Below, piece by piece: positions 36,599-44,837 of a stretch of DNA of 60,413 nt (positions within the stretch are counted from its first letter, which is position 1; every line of letters starts with the position of its first letter). The position numbers and the translations under genes are program-made. The notes below the pieces were generated by a model. It was not told where the DNA came from, ran no database searches, and saw only the letters and a program-made list of their open reading frames with translations. Origin of the DNA: Usitatibacter sp035624355 (GTDB lineage: Bacteria; Pseudomonadota; Gammaproteobacteria; Burkholderiales; Usitatibacteraceae); contig DASPRQ010000096.1 of assembly GCA_035624355.1 (NCBI GenBank), forward strand, positions 1 through 60,413, given 5' to 3'.

Positions 36599-37768
36599 TT
36601 GACCCGGTCCCTGCGCCGCATCCTCTCGCTCGACGACTTCGAGCGCGCCGCCCGCCGCCGGCTGCCGCGCCCGGTGTTCGCCTACGTCTCGGGCGCCGTC
36701 GAGACCAACGCGGCCTGGCGCGACAACCGCGCCGCGCTCGACGAGTGGGGCTTCGTGCACCGGATCCTGGTGGACGTCTCGAAGCGCTCCGCCGCCGCCA
36801 CGCTCTTCGGCCGCCGGTACGCGCAGCCCTTCGGCATCGCGCCCATGGGCGTGGCGGCGCTCTCGGCCTACCGCGGCGACCTCGTGCTCGCGCGCGCCGC
36901 GGCGCGCGACGACATCGCGATGATCATGAGCGGCTCCTCGCTCATCCGCCTGGAGGAGGTCGCGCGCGAGAATCCGGCGGCATGGTTCCAGGCCTACCTG
37001 CCGGGCGACGACCGGCGCATCGTCCCGCTCCTCGACCGTGTCGCGGGGGCCGGCTTGGGCACGCTCGTGGTCACGGTGGACGTGGCGGTGCTCTCCAGCC
37101 GCGAGAACAACGTCCGCGCCGGCTTCTCGACGCCGCTCCGGCCGAGCCTGCGCCTCGCGTGGGACGGCCTCACGCACCCGCGCTGGCTCTTCGGCAACGC
37201 GCTGCGCACGATCGCCCGCCATGGCATGCCGCACTTCGAGAACTCGTTCGCGGAGCGAGGCGCGCCGATCCTCTCGCGCCACGTCGAGCGCGATTTCACG
37301 CAGCGCGACCACCTCGACTGGGGACACCTCGAGCGAATCCGCCGCCGGTGGATGGGGCGCCTCGTGGTGAAGGGCATCCTGCACCCGGAGGACGCGCGCC
37401 TCGCCCGCGAGAGCGGCGCGGACGGCGTCATCGTCTCGAACCACGGCGGCCGGCAGCTCGACGGCGCGGTCTCGGCGCTGCGCGTGCTGCCCGAGATCGC
37501 CGCGGCCAAGGGGGCCATGGCCGTGATGGTGGACGGGGGGCTGCGCCGCGGGACCGACGTGCTCAAGGCGATCGCGCTCGGCGCCGACTTCGCCTGGATC
37601 GGCCGGCCGTTCAACTACGCCGCCGCGGTCGCGGGAGAGGCCGGCGTGCGCCACGCGACCGCCATCCTCGCCTCCGAGATCGACCGCGACATGGCGCTGC
37701 TCGGCGCGAGGTCGCTCGCCGAGCTCGGGCCCGGGTGCCTGAGGCGGCTGGCTAGTCCTCGAGGGTGA
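36599..37768 (+). CDS. FMN-dependent alpha-hydroxy acid oxidase/dehydrogenase
   Basis: 389 residues from TTG 36599, which starts the usual family N-terminus (SLDDFERAARRRLPRPVFAY). The TIM barrel binds FMN; FGIAPMGVAAL, WFQAYL and the catalytic His282 in SNHGGRQLDGA are visible, then the phosphate loop DGGLRRGTDVLKAIALGAD. The family covers L-lactate dehydrogenase, mandelate dehydrogenase and glycolate oxidase. I cannot assign the substrate. A TATAGT -10-like hexamer lies at 36560-36565. The 3' end overlaps the convergent dodecin gene by 17 bases. Confidence 0.9.
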   Translation: MTRSLRRILSLDDFERAARRRLPRPVFAYVSGAVETNAAWRDNRAALDEWGFVHRILVDVSKRSAAATLFGRRYAQPFGIAPMGVAALSAYRGDLVLARAAARDDIAMIMSGSSLIRLEEVARENPAAWFQAYLPGDDRRIVPLLDRVAGAGLGTLVVTVDVAVLSSRENNVRAGFSTPLRPSLRLAWDGLTHPRWLFGNALRTIARHGMPHFENSFAERGAPILSRHVERDFTQRDHLDWGHLERIRRRWMGRLVVKGILHPEDARLARESGADGVIVSNHGGRQLDGAVSALRVLPEIAAAKGAMAVMVDGGLRRGTDVLKAIALGADFAWIGRPFNYAAAVAGEAGVRHATAILASEIDRDMALLGARSLAELGPGCLRRLASPRG

Positions 37769-37961
37769 AGCCGATCTTCACGGTCACCTGCCAGTGCGCG
37801 ACCTTGCCGCCCTCGACGTGGCCGCGCGTCTCCGTCACCTGGAACCAGTGCATGTTGCGCATGGTCTTCGCGGCCTTCGCGATCGCGTTGCGCACTGCGT
37901 CGTCGCTGCCCTTCGTCGAGGAGCCGGTGAGCTCCAGGGCCTTGTAGACGTGCTCGCTCAT
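37752..37961 (-). CDS. Dodecin (flavin-binding)
   Basis: 69 residues. The sequence has the dodecin pattern: VYKALELTGSSTKGSDDAV, a helix AIAKAAKTM, and MHWFQVTETRG with the Trp that stacks on the flavin. Twelve subunits form a hollow shell that buffers FMN, riboflavin or CoA in the cytoplasm. An AAGGAG SD precedes the ATG. It lies next to two flavin enzymes (FMN oxidase and luciferase-like oxidoreductase), which fits flavin storage. Confidence 0.94.
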   Translation of the reverse strand: MSEHVYKALELTGSSTKGSDDAVRNAIAKAAKTMRNMHWFQVTETRGHVEGGKVAHWQVTVKIGFTLED

Positions 37962-38007
37962 GGGTCGGCTCCTTCGCCGGGAATGGAGGGCCCAGCATAG
38001 CGCGGCT

Positions 38008-39012
38008 TCAGCCCGGCGCGAGCCCTGCCGCCTCGGCGACGATCTCGTAGGAGCGAAGCCGCGCGGCGCGGTCCCAGGTCTCGGAAACGACGATCAGCTC
38101 GTCGGCCGCGGTCGCCTCGACGATCCGCGCGAGGCCCTCGCGCACGCGCTCCGGTCCGCCCACCACCATGAGCGCCATCCGCTCCGCGACCGCCAGCTGC
38201 TCGCCCGGGGACCACAGCCCCTCCATGGAATCGACCGGGGGCTTGAGGCCCGCACGCTGCCCGCGCAGGATGCCGAGCGAGCGCAGGTACAGGGTGGTGG
38301 CGAGCCGCTCGGCCTCGGCGTCGCTGTCGGCGCCGACCACGGGAACGCCGACCATCACACGCGGCGCGGCGAGCGCCCGCGAGGGCCGGAATTCCGCGCG
38401 ATAGATTTGGAGCGCCTCGAGCAGGTCGCCCGGAGCGAAATGCGAGGCGAACGCGTAAGGCCGCCCGATCCGCGCGGCGAGGTGCGCGCTGTACAGGCTC
38501 GAGCCGAGGATCCAGATCGGGACCTCGATGCCCGCGCCGGGAATCGCCTTCACCGCCTGGCCCGGCTGCGGCGGATCGAAGTAGGACGCGAGCTCGGCCA
38601 CGTCGCGGTCGAACTCGGCCCCCGTCGAGTGGCGCCGCAGCGCGCGCAGCGTGAGCGGATCGGTGCCCGGCGCGCGCCCCAGCCCCAGGTCGATGCGCCC
38701 CGGATAGATCGACTCGAGCGTGCCGATCTGCTCGGCGACGACGTAGGGCGCGTGGTTCGGCAGCATGATGCCCCCGGAGCCCACGCGGATGCGCGTCGTG
38801 TGGCCCGCGATGTAGCCCATGAGCACCACGGTCGCGCTGCTCGCGATCCCCTCGAGGTTGTGGTGCTCGGCGATCCAGTAGCGCAGGTATCCCAGGCGCT
38901 CGACGTGGCGCGCGAGGCTGCGCGAGGCGCGGAAGGCCTCGGGGAGGTCGCCGCCCTCGGGATAGGTGACGAGGTCGAGGACCGAAAGGGGCGTGCCGGC
39001 GAGTCGTGTCAT
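38008..39012 (-). CDS. LLM class flavin-dependent oxidoreductase
   Basis: 334 residues with the bacterial luciferase-like TIM barrel: LSVLDLVTYPEGG at the N-terminus, RYWIAEHHNLEGIASSATVV, RIRVGSGGIMLPNHAPYVVA and LGLGRAPGTDPLT. These motifs match the monooxygenase subgroup often named after MsnO8/YhbW-like proteins. It would use reduced FMN; the substrate is unknown. It lies 46 bases upstream of dodecin on the same strand and downstream of the cold-shock gene, from which it is separated by a strong terminator. Confidence 0.9.
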   Translation of the reverse strand: MTRLAGTPLSVLDLVTYPEGGDLPEAFRASRSLARHVERLGYLRYWIAEHHNLEGIASSATVVLMGYIAGHTTRIRVGSGGIMLPNHAPYVVAEQIGTLESIYPGRIDLGLGRAPGTDPLTLRALRRHSTGAEFDRDVAELASYFDPPQPGQAVKAIPGAGIEVPIWILGSSLYSAHLAARIGRPYAFASHFAPGDLLEALQIYRAEFRPSRALAAPRVMVGVPVVGADSDAEAERLATTLYLRSLGILRGQRAGLKPPVDSMEGLWSPGEQLAVAERMALMVVGGPERVREGLARIVEATAADELIVVSETWDRAARLRSYEIVAEAAGLAPG

Positions 39013-39022
39013 CGATGCGCTC

Positions 39023-39054
39023 CAAAGAAAAACGGCAGCCGCTAGGCTGCCGTT
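39023..39054 (-). terminator. Rho-independent terminator of the cold-shock gene
   Basis: On the minus strand AACGGCAGC and GCTGCCGTT form a perfect 9-bp stem with a six-base loop, followed by TTTTTCTTT. It lies 22 bases after the cold-shock stop and just before the luciferase-like gene, so the cold-shock mRNA should be monocistronic. Confidence 0.9.
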
Positions 39055-39075
39055 CGATGCCGGGGTGGGTGCTCG

Positions 39076-39282
39076 TCAGGCGATGGGCCGGATCTGCACG
39101 GCCTGCTTGCCCTTCGGGCCATCCTTCACCTCGAACTCGACTTTCTGGTTCTCCTTGAGCGTCTTGAAGCCGTTCCCCTGGATCTCGGAGAAATGGGCGA
39201 AGAGGTCCTCGCCGCCGCCGTCGGGCTTGATGAAGCCGAAGCCCTTCGCGTCGTTGAACCACTTCACGGTACCCGTGCTCAT
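39076..39282 (-). CDS. Cold-shock protein (CspA family)
   Basis: 68 residues, a single cold-shock OB-fold. RNP1 (KGFGFI) and RNP2 (DLFAHF) are intact, with the N-terminal VKWFNDAKGFGFI. It binds single-stranded RNA and melts secondary structure. Length and sequence are typical. An AAAGGAAA SD precedes the ATG. A strong -10 (TATAAT) about 145 bases upstream predicts the long leader usual for cold-inducible csp genes. Confidence 0.96.
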   Translation of the reverse strand: MSTGTVKWFNDAKGFGFIKPDGGGEDLFAHFSEIQGNGFKTLKENQKVEFEVKDGPKGKQAVQIRPIA

Positions 39283-39420
39283 TGCGTTTCCTTTCCAATT
39301 AGGACCCTGGAGCCCCCAGGGACGGGGCCAGCGATGAGGAACGCAAGGCGGGAACTGAAGTTAGAGCGTCGCGGAGGCGACGGTACCAGGAGTTACTGCT
39401 TACAGAACCTGTTCACTGCG
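39283..39420 (-). promoter_or_regulatory. Long 5' leader of the cold-shock gene
   Basis: From the expected start near 39420 to the ATG is about 138 nt. The minus-strand leader contains a stem CTGGGGGCTCCAG just before the SD and a GTCGCCTCCGCGAC stem farther up. Long structured leaders in csp mRNAs act as RNA thermosensors in other bacteria; whether this one does is inference. Confidence 0.5.
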
Positions 39421-39426
39421 AGCCGG

Positions 39427-39432
39427 ATTATA
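39427..39432 (-). promoter_or_regulatory. -10 element of the cold-shock promoter
   Basis: TATAAT on the minus strand is a perfect -10 in GC-rich surroundings. The -35 region at 17-bp spacing is GC-rich and not consensus. It is the only obvious promoter for the cold-shock gene. Confidence 0.6.
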
Positions 39433-39626
39433 CGCGCATTCGGGCTTCGCGCGGCGGCGCCCTGCGGGGCGACCGGTGCATGTCCCTGAATATCGGAGGA
39501 ATCCCGACGGGGCCCGACGGGGCGGGCTCCGATCCTACCGGCGCGGGTGGGGACGACGGCCCGGCGCCCCGCTTACGATGGGGACGCATCAGCTCCTGGC
39601 GCCGGCCTCGCCGGCGCGTGGCTTGG
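39433..39626 (+). other. Gap of 533 bases without a protein gene (39283-39815), middle part
   Basis: No convincing ORF with an SD is seen in this GC-rich stretch. Because a strong plus-strand terminator follows immediately (39627), and a second at 39763, some plus-strand transcript should cross it. The next plus-strand gene upstream is the FMN oxidase, more than 1.6 kb away and separated by three minus-strand genes. A small RNA is therefore possible, but I found no clear promoter. Confidence 0.35.
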
Positions 39627-39655
39627 CCCGGCGGCTCCCTCCGCCGGGTCTTTTT
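39627..39655 (+). terminator. Rho-independent terminator with no known upstream gene
   Basis: CCCGGCGG and CCGCCGGG form a perfect 8-bp GC stem with loop CTCCCT, followed by TCTTTTT. It points rightwards, against the TetR gene downstream, and terminates an unidentified plus-strand transcript. Confidence 0.8.
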
Positions 39656-39762
39656 CCTCCAATCGTGCCTGCACGCGAAGAGCCGAGGCGAACGTTCAGA
39701 CGTTTGCAAGGCAGCGCGTGTACGCTCCATAGCGCTGTCTTTCACAGGACGGTCACTAGGTT

Positions 39763-39806
39763 CGGTGTGCCCCGGTCGAACCCCCTGGGCACACCGTTTT
39801 TTTTTT
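39763..39806 (+). terminator. Second rho-independent terminator with a 10-T tract
   Basis: CGGTGTGCCC and GGGCACACCG form a perfect 10-bp stem around a 14-base loop, followed directly by ten Ts. It ends 10 bases before the stop of the convergent TetR gene. The loop is long, but the tract is the longest T-run in the window. It may end a small RNA encoded between 39656 and 39806. Confidence 0.8.
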
Positions 39807-39815
39807 CTATCTTGC

Positions 39816-40430
39816 TCATTCGGCCCGCAGCGACGCCACGTGCGCTCGGGCGAGCGCGGTCGCGCGGTCGCGCAGCCGCCGGACCGGGCCTTCGAGCAGC
39901 CACAGGCGCACCATCCCCACGAGCAACGCGGTCGTCTCGAGCGCCGCGAGCCGCGGCGTCACGCCCCGGCGCAGGCGCCCCGAGCGCGCCGCGCGGCGGT
40001 AGGCGCGCTCGAGCCTCGAGGAGAGCTCCGCGGCGCGCCTCGCCTGGCGCTGCATGTCGCGCCCGATCTCGCCCACGTACTCGCACTTGAAGTTGAGGAT
40101 GCGCAGCGTCTCGCGGGTGGCGGCGTCGTCGCGCAGCGCGTCGAACACGGCGAGCAGGAACCGCTCGACGGCCGCAAGCGGATCGTCGCGCGAGTCGAGC
40201 AGCGCGCTGTCGATCACGTCCACGAGCGGCAGCTTCACCTGCTCGCGCATGCACTGGAAGAGGGCCGCCTTGTCGGCGAAGTGCCCGTAGACGGCGCCGC
40301 GTGTGACGCCGGCGGCCGCGGCGATCTGCTCCATGGTCGTGCGCGAGACGCCGCGAAGGGCGAAGACGCGCCGCGCGGCGAGCACGATCCGCCGCCGGGT
40401 CCGCAGCGATTCCTCCCTGGAGTGTCGCAT
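39816..40430 (-). CDS. TetR/AcrR family repressor of the adjacent RND operon
   Basis: 204 residues. The N-terminal DNA-binding domain (about 10-57) is typical: RRIVLAARRVFALRGVSRTT and MEQIAAAAGVTRGAVYGHFA, ending in DKAALF. The C-terminal ligand-binding domain is helical and AcrR/TtgR-like. It is divergent from the adaptor-pump-channel operon with 86 bases between, the classical repressor arrangement. Inducers would be pump substrates. An imperfect operator lies at 40456-40473. Confidence 0.92.
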   Translation of the reverse strand: MRHSREESLRTRRRIVLAARRVFALRGVSRTTMEQIAAAAGVTRGAVYGHFADKAALFQCMREQVKLPLVDVIDSALLDSRDDPLAAVERFLLAVFDALRDDAATRETLRILNFKCEYVGEIGRDMQRQARRAAELSSRLERAYRRAARSGRLRRGVTPRLAALETTALLVGMVRLWLLEGPVRRLRDRATALARAHVASLRAE

Positions 40431-40455
40431 GGCGCGGGCCGCCGCGATGATTTGG

Positions 40456-40476
40456 ATACAGCCACGATTGTATAAT
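40456..40476. promoter_or_regulatory. Operator-like dyad and -10 for the TetR-controlled RND operon
   Basis: ATACA (40456-40460) and TGTAT (40469-40473) form a dyad around GCCACGAT. The right arm runs into a perfect -10 TATAAT (40471-40476) pointing to the adaptor gene at 40517. A repressor here would block the pump promoter. The -35 at 17 bp (TGATTT) is poor. Confidence 0.55.
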
Positions 40477-40516
40477 CGCCCGCTCGATCCCGGGGATCCC
40501 CCCGCAGGACCCGCCG

Positions 40517-41662
40517 ATGAGCTCCCGACGCCTCCCCGTATCCCGAACGCTCGCGCTCGCCGGGCTGCTGCTCGCGGCGGCGTGTGGCCGGCACGCGTCG
40601 GCCCCGGGCGCGGCCCCGCCCCCGCTCGCCGTCGCGGTGGTGCGCGCGCACTTCGAGCAGGTCCCGGTCTCCGTCGACGCCGTCGGCCAGGCCGCGGGAT
40701 CGCGCCAGGTGGAGATTCGCGGGCGCGTGAACGGCATCCTCGAGAAGCGCCTCTACGACGAGGGCGCCGCGGTGAAGGCGGGCGCCGTGCTGTTCCTGAT
40801 CGACCCCGTTCCGTACCAGCTCGCGGTCGAGGACGCGAAGGCCGCGCTGCAGCTCGAGCGCGCGAAGCGCGAGCTCGCGCAGACCGACGCCCGGCGCTTC
40901 GAGCCGCTGGCCCGCGAGAAGGCGATCTCGCAGCGCGACCTCGACACGGCGCTCGCGACGCTGCGCCAGTCGGAGGCCTCGATCGCCTCCGCGGAGGCGA
41001 AGCTCAAGGAGGCCGAGCTCGACCTGTCCTACACGCGCGTGACCGCGCCCATCGCCGGCATCACGGGGCTCGCCCTGCGCTCCGAGGGCAGCCTCGTCAC
41101 GGCGAACTCCGACTCGGCGCTCCTCACGACCCTCACGCAGGTGGACCCGATCTGGGTGCTGTTTCCGCTCGCCGAGAGCGACTACGCCCGCGTGCGTGCC
41201 TCGCAGCGCGAGGCGCGGGTGCAGATCGTCGCCGAGGACGGCTCGATCCTCGCCGACCACGGCCGGCTCAACTTCGCGAGCACGACGGTGGACCCGAAGA
41301 TGGGCGCCGTGCAGCTGCGCGCGGAGTTCCCGAACCCCCGGGCGCGCTGGCTGCCGGGGCAGTTCGTGAAGGTGCGGGTGCTCGCCGGCGCGCAACGCGC
41401 GATGCTCATCCCGCAGGCCGCGGTGCTCCAGACGGACCAGGCGCGCCTCGTGATGACCGTGGGGCCGGACGGCAAGGTGGCGCCCAAGCCGGTCCGGACC
41501 GCGAACTGGATCGGCCAGGACGTGATCGTGACGGGCGGCCTCGAGGAGGCCGACGAGGTGATCGTCGACAACCTCGTGAAGCTCCGCCCCGGGGAGACGG
41601 TCCGGCCGCATCCCGCGGGGGCCGCGCCGGCCGCGCCCGCCCCGTCCGCGCCGGGCCGGTAG
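40517..41662 (+). CDS. RND efflux periplasmic adaptor lipoprotein (AcrA/MexA type)
   Basis: 381 residues. The lipobox LLLAAAC places the acylated Cys at 23. The adaptor core is AcrA-like: QVEIRGRVNGILEKRLYDEG, a coiled-coil hairpin with LEPLAREKAIS-like register (FEPLAREKAISQRDLDTALA), and YTRVTAPIAGITGLALRSEG. It connects the permease (8 bases downstream) with the outer-membrane factor two genes on. Expression is probably under the TetR protein upstream. Confidence 0.94.
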   Translation: MSSRRLPVSRTLALAGLLLAAACGRHASAPGAAPPPLAVAVVRAHFEQVPVSVDAVGQAAGSRQVEIRGRVNGILEKRLYDEGAAVKAGAVLFLIDPVPYQLAVEDAKAALQLERAKRELAQTDARRFEPLAREKAISQRDLDTALATLRQSEASIASAEAKLKEAELDLSYTRVTAPIAGITGLALRSEGSLVTANSDSALLTTLTQVDPIWVLFPLAESDYARVRASQREARVQIVAEDGSILADHGRLNFASTTVDPKMGAVQLRAEFPNPRARWLPGQFVKVRVLAGAQRAMLIPQAAVLQTDQARLVMTVGPDGKVAPKPVRTANWIGQDVIVTGGLEEADEVIVDNLVKLRPGETVRPHPAGAAPAAPAPSAPGR

Positions 41663-41669
41663 GCCGTCC

Positions 41670-44600
41670 ATGGGGAGGTTCTCGCGCTTCTTCATCGAGC
41701 GGCCGATCTTCGCGAGCGTCATCGCGATCGTCATCACGCTCGCGGGGCTCATCGCCGGGTTCTCGCTGCCGATCGCGCAGTATCCCGAGATCTCGCCGCC
41801 CACGGTGACGATCACGACGAGCTACCCGGGCGCGAGCGCCGAGACCATCGCCCAGACCGTGGCCGCGCCCATCGAGGAGCAGCTGTCCGGCGCCGAGGGC
41901 ATGATCTACTTCCAGTCGAGCGCGGGCTCCGACGGCAACCTCACGATCACCGCGACGTTCGAGGTCGGGACCGACATCGACCGGGCGACCTTCCAGCTCA
42001 ACAACCGCGTGCAGACCGCGCTCCCCCGCCTGCCCGACGACGTGCGGCGCAACGGCGTGATCGTGCAGAAGCGCTCGAACGACATCCTCCTCGTGATCGG
42101 GCTGTACTCGCCCAACGGGACGCAGACGACCACCGCGCTCGCCGACTACGCCGCGGTGAACATGATCGACGAGCTGAAGCGCATTCCCGGCGTGGGCGAC
42201 GTGCTGCTCTTCGGCTCCGGCTCCTCGATGCGCGTGTGGCTGCACCCGGACAAGATGGCGCAGCTCGGCGTCACTCCCACCGACGTCGCCAACGCGATCC
42301 TCGCGCAGAACGCCCAGTACGCCGCCGGCAAGGTCGGCGCCGAGCCCGCGCCCCGGGGCCAGGAGCTCACGTACACCGTGACGGTGCGCGGGCGCCTGGC
42401 GCGCGTCGACGAGTTCGAGAACATCGTCGTGCGCTCCGACGCGCCCCAGGGGACGCTGCGCATCAGGGACGTCGCGACCGTGGAGCTGGGCGCCCAGACC
42501 TACGACACGCCCGCGACGGTCGACGGCAAGCCCTCGGTGGGCATGGCGATCTTCCTCCAGACGGGGGCCAACGCCCTCGACACCGCCCGCACGATCAAGA
42601 CGCGGCTCGAGGAGATGAAGCGCGCGTTCCCGAAGGACATGGAGTACCTCGTTCCCTTCGACACGACGCTCGTCGTGAAGAGCTCCATCCACGAGGTGCA
42701 GAAGACGATCTTCGAGGCCGCCGTGCTCGTGCTGCTCGTGGTGTTCGTCTTCCTCCAGAGCTGGCGCGCGACCATCATCCCGATGCTCGCCGTCCCCGTG
42801 TCCATCATCGGCACGTTCGCGGGGCTCTACATCCTCGGCTTCTCGATCAACACGCTCACGCTTTTCGCGATGGTGCTCGCGATCGGCATCGTCGTGGACG
42901 ACGCGATCGTCGTGCTGGAGAACGTCGAGCGCCTCATGCGCGAGCAGGGCATGGCCCCGCACGAGGCCGCGGTCGAGGCGATGCGCGAGGTCTCCGGGGC
43001 GCTCATCGCCATCGTGCTCGTGCTCTGCTCGGTGTTCATCCCGGTCGCGTTCCTCGGCGGCATCGCGGGCCAGCTCTACAAGCAGTTCGCGGTGACCGTG
43101 GCCGTCGCGGTGGTGATCTCGGGCCTCACGGCGCTCACGCTCACCCCGGCGATGTGCTCGCTCATCCTGCGCCGGGGGCACCACGAGGCGCGCCTCTTCC
43201 ACCCCTTCAACGTGGGGTTCGCGAAGGTGACGGGCACTTTCCTGCGGGGCGTGAACGCGGCGCTCGCGCGCCGCATCGTCGCAGCGCTCCTCTTCCTCGC
43301 GGTGCTGCTCGCCGCGGTCGCGCTCCTGGCGTTCGTGCCGCGCAGCTTCGTGCCGCCCGAGGACCAGGGCTACCTCATCAGCTCGATCCTCCTGCCCGAC
43401 GGGGCGTCGCTCCAGCGCACGCAGCGCACCGGCGCGAGCTTCCAGCGGATCCTCGCCAAGGACCCGGCGATCGCCCACGCGTTCGTGGCCGCGGGGCGCG
43501 ACTACATCGGCGGGGCCAACAAGCCCAACGCGGGGACCTCGTTCATCCTGCTCAGGGACTGGGACGAGCGCACGCGCACGGCGAGCCAGATCGCGGCCGA
43601 CCTCTCGCGCGAGGGCCGCACCTTCCCCGACGGCCTGGCGATCGTCTTCAACCCGCCGGCGATCCGCGGGCTCGGAAGCGCGGGCGGGTTCGAGTTCTAC
43701 GTGCAGGCGCGGGAGAACTCGGACCCGAAGGCGCTGGGCCGCGTGATCGAGTCGCTCGCCGAGGCGCTGCGCAACGATCCTCGGCTCACGGGCATCAACA
43801 CGTTCTTCCGGCCCACGGTGCCGCAGCTGCGCGTGGAAGTGAATCGCGAGCAGGCCATCACGCTCGGCGTGCCCGTGGCCGACGTGTTCGCCGCTCTGCA
43901 GGCGACCCTCGGGTCGCTCTACGTGAACGACTTCAACATCGCCGGGCGCACCTACCGCGTGCAGGTGCAGTCGGAAGCGCCGTACCGCGCGCGCCCCGAC
44001 CAGATCGGGAACATCTTCGTGCGCTCGACGACCACCGGGGCGATGATCCCGCTCAAGGCCCTGCTGCGCGTCGACGACGTGATCGGCGCCGAGCAGATCG
44101 ACCGGTTCAACGGCTTCATCGCCGCGAAGATCCTCGGCAACGGCAGGCCCGGCGTGAGCTCGGGACAGGCGATCGAGGCGGTGGAGCGCGTCGCGGCGAG
44201 CACGCTCCCGCCGGGCTACACCCTCGCGTGGAGCGGCCAGGCCTTCCAGGAGAAGCGCGCCGGCAAGGCCTCGATCTTCGCCTTCGGCCTGGCGATCGTC
44301 ATGGTCTACCTCATCCTGTCGGCGCTCTACGAGCGCTGGAGGCTGCCTTCGGCCGTGGTGCTCGCCGTGCCCTTCGCCGTGTTCGGGGCGCTGGGGCTCG
44401 TGGCGCTGCGCGGGATGGAGGACGACATCTACTTCCAGATCGGGCTCGTCGTGCTGATCGGGCTGGCGGCGAAGAACGCGATCCTCATCGTGGAATTCGC
44501 GCAGCAGGGGCTGCTCGCGGGGATGAGCGCGAAGGAGGCGGCTCTGCAGGCCGCGCGCCTGCGCTTCCGTCCGATCGTCATGACCTCGCTCGCGTTCGTC

Positions 44601-44837
44601 TTCGGCGTGCTGCCGCTGTCGGTCGCGACCGGCGCGGGCTCGGCGGCGCGCCGCTCCATGGGCACGGGCGTGGTGGGAGGCATGCTCGCCGCCACCTTCA
44701 TCGCGACGATCTTCGTGCCGCTCTTCTTCACCGTCTTCGCGCGCCGTCGGAAGATGGGCGAAAGCGCCGCCGAGCCCCCGGCCGCGGAGCCTCGGCCGGG
44801 CGAGCCGCCGCCCGCCGGCGGGGAGGGCGCGTCGTGA
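41670..44837 (+). CDS. RND multidrug efflux permease (AcrB/MexB type)
   Basis: 1055 residues. The N-terminus FSRFFIERPIFASVIAIVIT is classical for AcrB relatives, and the TM4 acidic pair is Asp410-Asp411 in IVVDDAIVVLENVERLM. Other markers are MIYFQSSAGSDGNLTITATF and GLAAKNAILIVEFAQQ. It is the proton-driven component of the only complete tripartite system in the window. The stop overlaps the GTG of the outer-membrane factor gene by 4 bases. Confidence 0.95.
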   Translation: MGRFSRFFIERPIFASVIAIVITLAGLIAGFSLPIAQYPEISPPTVTITTSYPGASAETIAQTVAAPIEEQLSGAEGMIYFQSSAGSDGNLTITATFEVGTDIDRATFQLNNRVQTALPRLPDDVRRNGVIVQKRSNDILLVIGLYSPNGTQTTTALADYAAVNMIDELKRIPGVGDVLLFGSGSSMRVWLHPDKMAQLGVTPTDVANAILAQNAQYAAGKVGAEPAPRGQELTYTVTVRGRLARVDEFENIVVRSDAPQGTLRIRDVATVELGAQTYDTPATVDGKPSVGMAIFLQTGANALDTARTIKTRLEEMKRAFPKDMEYLVPFDTTLVVKSSIHEVQKTIFEAAVLVLLVVFVFLQSWRATIIPMLAVPVSIIGTFAGLYILGFSINTLTLFAMVLAIGIVVDDAIVVLENVERLMREQGMAPHEAAVEAMREVSGALIAIVLVLCSVFIPVAFLGGIAGQLYKQFAVTVAVAVVISGLTALTLTPAMCSLILRRGHHEARLFHPFNVGFAKVTGTFLRGVNAALARRIVAALLFLAVLLAAVALLAFVPRSFVPPEDQGYLISSILLPDGASLQRTQRTGASFQRILAKDPAIAHAFVAAGRDYIGGANKPNAGTSFILLRDWDERTRTASQIAADLSREGRTFPDGLAIVFNPPAIRGLGSAGGFEFYVQARENSDPKALGRVIESLAEALRNDPRLTGINTFFRPTVPQLRVEVNREQAITLGVPVADVFAALQATLGSLYVNDFNIAGRTYRVQVQSEAPYRARPDQIGNIFVRSTTTGAMIPLKALLRVDDVIGAEQIDRFNGFIAAKILGNGRPGVSSGQAIEAVERVAASTLPPGYTLAWSGQAFQEKRAGKASIFAFGLAIVMVYLILSALYERWRLPSAVVLAVPFAVFGALGLVALRGMEDDIYFQIGLVVLIGLAAKNAILIVEFAQQGLLAGMSAKEAALQAARLRFRPIVMTSLAFVFGVLPLSVATGAGSAARRSMGTGVVGGMLAATFIATIFVPLFFTVFARRRKMGESAAEPPAAEPRPGEPPPAGGEGAS

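Noticed and set aside
39763..39806. tRNA or tmRNA 3' end (GGTTCG ... GAACCCC-like bases)
   Set aside because: No acceptor stem, CCA or cloverleaf can be drawn; the element is a simple hairpin plus T-tract.
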